8,154 nucleotides of DNA, taken from an uncultured Bacilli bacterium. Its GTDB lineage: Bacteria; Bacillota_I; Bacilli_A; RF39; UBA660. Position numbers and translations under genes: made by a program. Shown one piece after another: positions 7,526-8,154 of this stretch (the first letter of the stretch is position 1; every line of letters starts with the position of its first letter). The notes under the pieces are model-generated. The model saw only the letters and a program-made list of their open reading frames with translations. It was not told the origin of the DNA and searched no databases. The stretch lies in contig CANQIR010000045.1 in NCBI GenBank assembly GCA_947624095.1, positions 1-8,154 of the forward strand, read 5' to 3'.

Positions 7526-7828
7526 TTATAACATCATTATCTGACTTAATGGTAGTTTGGTTACTCTTGCGATAAGCGATTTGTCTATATTTTCCTCTAA
7601 CATCGCTTTGGCAATTTCTTTTTGGTTTTTAGTTTTTCCAATAGCTTCGCCTTCTGCTTTACCTTTTGCATAGCCGATGAATTCGCCTTCAGCTTTACCT
7701 AATGTAATGCCATATTGCTTGGCTGCCTCAAAGAAAGCAAGGAATGCATCACTTCTTTCGTTGTTACGTTCATCTTCATTAATTGTTTCATCTTCAACTT
7801 CTTCTGATATTTTATTTTCATCTTCCAT
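7526..7828 (-). CDS. Stand-alone Rpn-like C-terminal module (no nuclease domain); small gene or decayed copy
   Basis: A 100-residue product from ATG 7828, with AAGGAG at 7845-7840 (11-base spacer, a little long). The first 30 residues are acidic, rich in Glu, Asp and Asn. They are followed by AFLAFFEAAKQYG, a glycine-spaced repeat (GKAEGEFIGYAKGKAEGEAIG split over residues 44-64), and KEIAKAMLEENIDKSLIA and TKLPLSQI at the end. Glycine-spaced G-x-A-x-G repeats followed by a helical KEIAKxML...I...TxLS-type end are typical of the C terminus of Rpn/PD-(D/E)XK transposase-like nucleases. No PD-(D/E)XK residues are present. The final 43 residues match the neighbouring upstream copy almost exactly. 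The frame is open back to a TAA at 7873-7871, so this is not a simple in-frame remainder of the upstream gene. It could be a true small antagonist-type protein or a leftover of tandem duplication. Confidence 0.6.
   Translation of the reverse strand: MEDENKISEEVEDETINEDERNNERSDAFLAFFEAAKQYGITLGKAEGEFIGYAKGKAEGEAIGKTKNQKEIAKAMLEENIDKSLIARVTKLPLSQIMML
7531..7666 (-). repeat. Direct repeat, copy 1 of the Rpn C-terminal coding segment
   Basis: This 136-base segment aligns without gaps to 7892-8027 (constant offset of 361 bases). By hand count there are 9 mismatches, about 93% identity. Exact runs include 33 bases at the left end and 62 bases at 7605-7666. Most mismatches are clustered in 7564-7604. 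Homology fades beyond 7666, in the glycine-repeat region. It encodes the shared C-terminal module. Confidence 0.9.
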
Positions 7829-7886
7829 ATTACTAAATTCTCCTTCTATATTTTTTTGATTTGAATAGTGTTAGAAATGACGGGAT

Positions 7887-8154
7887 TTACAACATCATTA
7901 TCTGACTTAATGGTAGTTTGGTTATTCGAGCGATAAGTGACTTGTCCATATTTTCCTTTAGCATAGCTTTGGCAATTTCTTTTTGGTTTTTAGTTTTTCC
8001 AATAGCTTCGCCTTCTGCTTTACCTTTGGCATGACCAATGGCTTCGCCCTTCTCTAATCCGATGGCTTCGCCTTCATCTAAACCTTTTTTACGGCCATAA
8101 TTCTCAGCTGCATCAAGTGCGGTATTTATTCGCATTTTTTCTTCGTGTTCCCAA
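7887..8154 (-). CDS. Rpn-like nuclease/transposase-family protein, C-terminal part (5' end beyond the right edge)
   Basis: The open frame enters from the right edge (WEHEEK, then MRINTALDAAENYG) and ends at TAA 7889-7887; at least 88 residues lie in the window. After YGRKKG comes a repeat of glycine-spaced units (GLDEGEAIG, GLEKGEAIG, GHAKGKAEGEAIG) and then KTKNQKEIAKAML, DKSLIARITK and LPLSQIMML. This architecture matches the C terminus of Rpn-type recombination-promoting nucleases (PD-(D/E)XK family transposase-like proteins). The catalytic domain would lie outside the window. An internal ATG at 8135 has GAAG five to six bases upstream and could be an internal start for an 82-residue C-terminal form, but nothing proves it. 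Only 58 bases separate this gene from the downstream copy, and I see no terminator between them, so co-transcription is likely. Confidence 0.7.
   Translation of the reverse strand, partial: WEHEEKMRINTALDAAENYGRKKGLDEGEAIGLEKGEAIGHAKGKAEGEAIGKTKNQKEIAKAMLKENMDKSLIARITKLPLSQIMML
7892..8027 (-). repeat. Direct repeat, copy 2 of the Rpn C-terminal coding segment
   Basis: Partner of 7531-7666 in the same orientation, lying in the 3' part of the upstream Rpn-like gene. The exact 62-base run here is 7966-8027. Head-to-tail arrangement suggests tandem duplication or integration of a related gene at this place. Confidence 0.9.

Noticed and set aside
7677..7859. Plus-strand 60-residue serine-rich ORF
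   Set aside because: It is antisense to the acidic Glu/Asp-rich start of the small Rpn-like ORF; its composition is explained entirely by the opposite strand.
7887..8154. Reading the Rpn-like pair as an insertion sequence
   Set aside because: No terminal inverted repeats, target duplications or DDE/HUH transposase motifs are seen; Rpn-like proteins are called transposase-like only by family name, and the 5' part is outside the window.

Overview
This is an AT-rich bacterial window using the standard bacterial code (Trp is TGG; genes end in TAA or TAG). It has purine-rich ribosome binding sites, a T-box leader in front of a tRNA synthetase gene, and short, tightly packed intergenic regions. 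Together these point to a low-GC Bacillota, probably an uncultured Bacilli or Erysipelotrichia/Mollicutes-like lineage. The lineage is inferred from style and gene content; no marker phylogeny was possible.

Layout, left to right. (1) On the minus strand, a large GT-C-like membrane protein gene (72-2147) is followed 13 bases downstream by the first 19 codons of a GT2 glycosyltransferase that runs off the left edge (1-58). This looks like a cell-surface glycan or lipid-linked sugar pair with its own promoter. (2) valS (2259-4793, minus) ends in an intrinsic terminator and is preceded by a complete valine-type T-box leader (about 4809-5007). Specifier loop, T-box bulge, antiterminator and competing terminator are all readable, and a matching promoter lies at 5014-5042. 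(3) A YfcE-like calcineurin-fold metallophosphoesterase (5046-5888, minus) is divergent from (4) a GspE/PilB-family type IV filament or secretion ATPase (6011-7456, plus). The 122 bases between them hold two back-to-back promoters. The ATPase lacks the usual N-terminal domain, carries a Met/Pro/Gln-rich tail, and stands alone with a strong terminator right after it. (5) At the right edge, on the minus strand, lie two tandem copies of the C-terminal region of an Rpn-like (PD-(D/E)XK nuclease/transposase) protein. One runs off the window and the other is a 100-residue stand-alone ORF without any nuclease domain. They share a 136-base direct repeat that is about 93% identical.

Most of the window is ordinary housekeeping or envelope gene content. 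The parts most worth a second look are the tandem Rpn C-terminal module, which could be a stand-alone antagonist of a full-length Rpn nuclease or simply a decay product; the orphan, domain-trimmed PilB-like ATPase with its unusual tail; and the one-base insertion in the valS T-box specifier loop.
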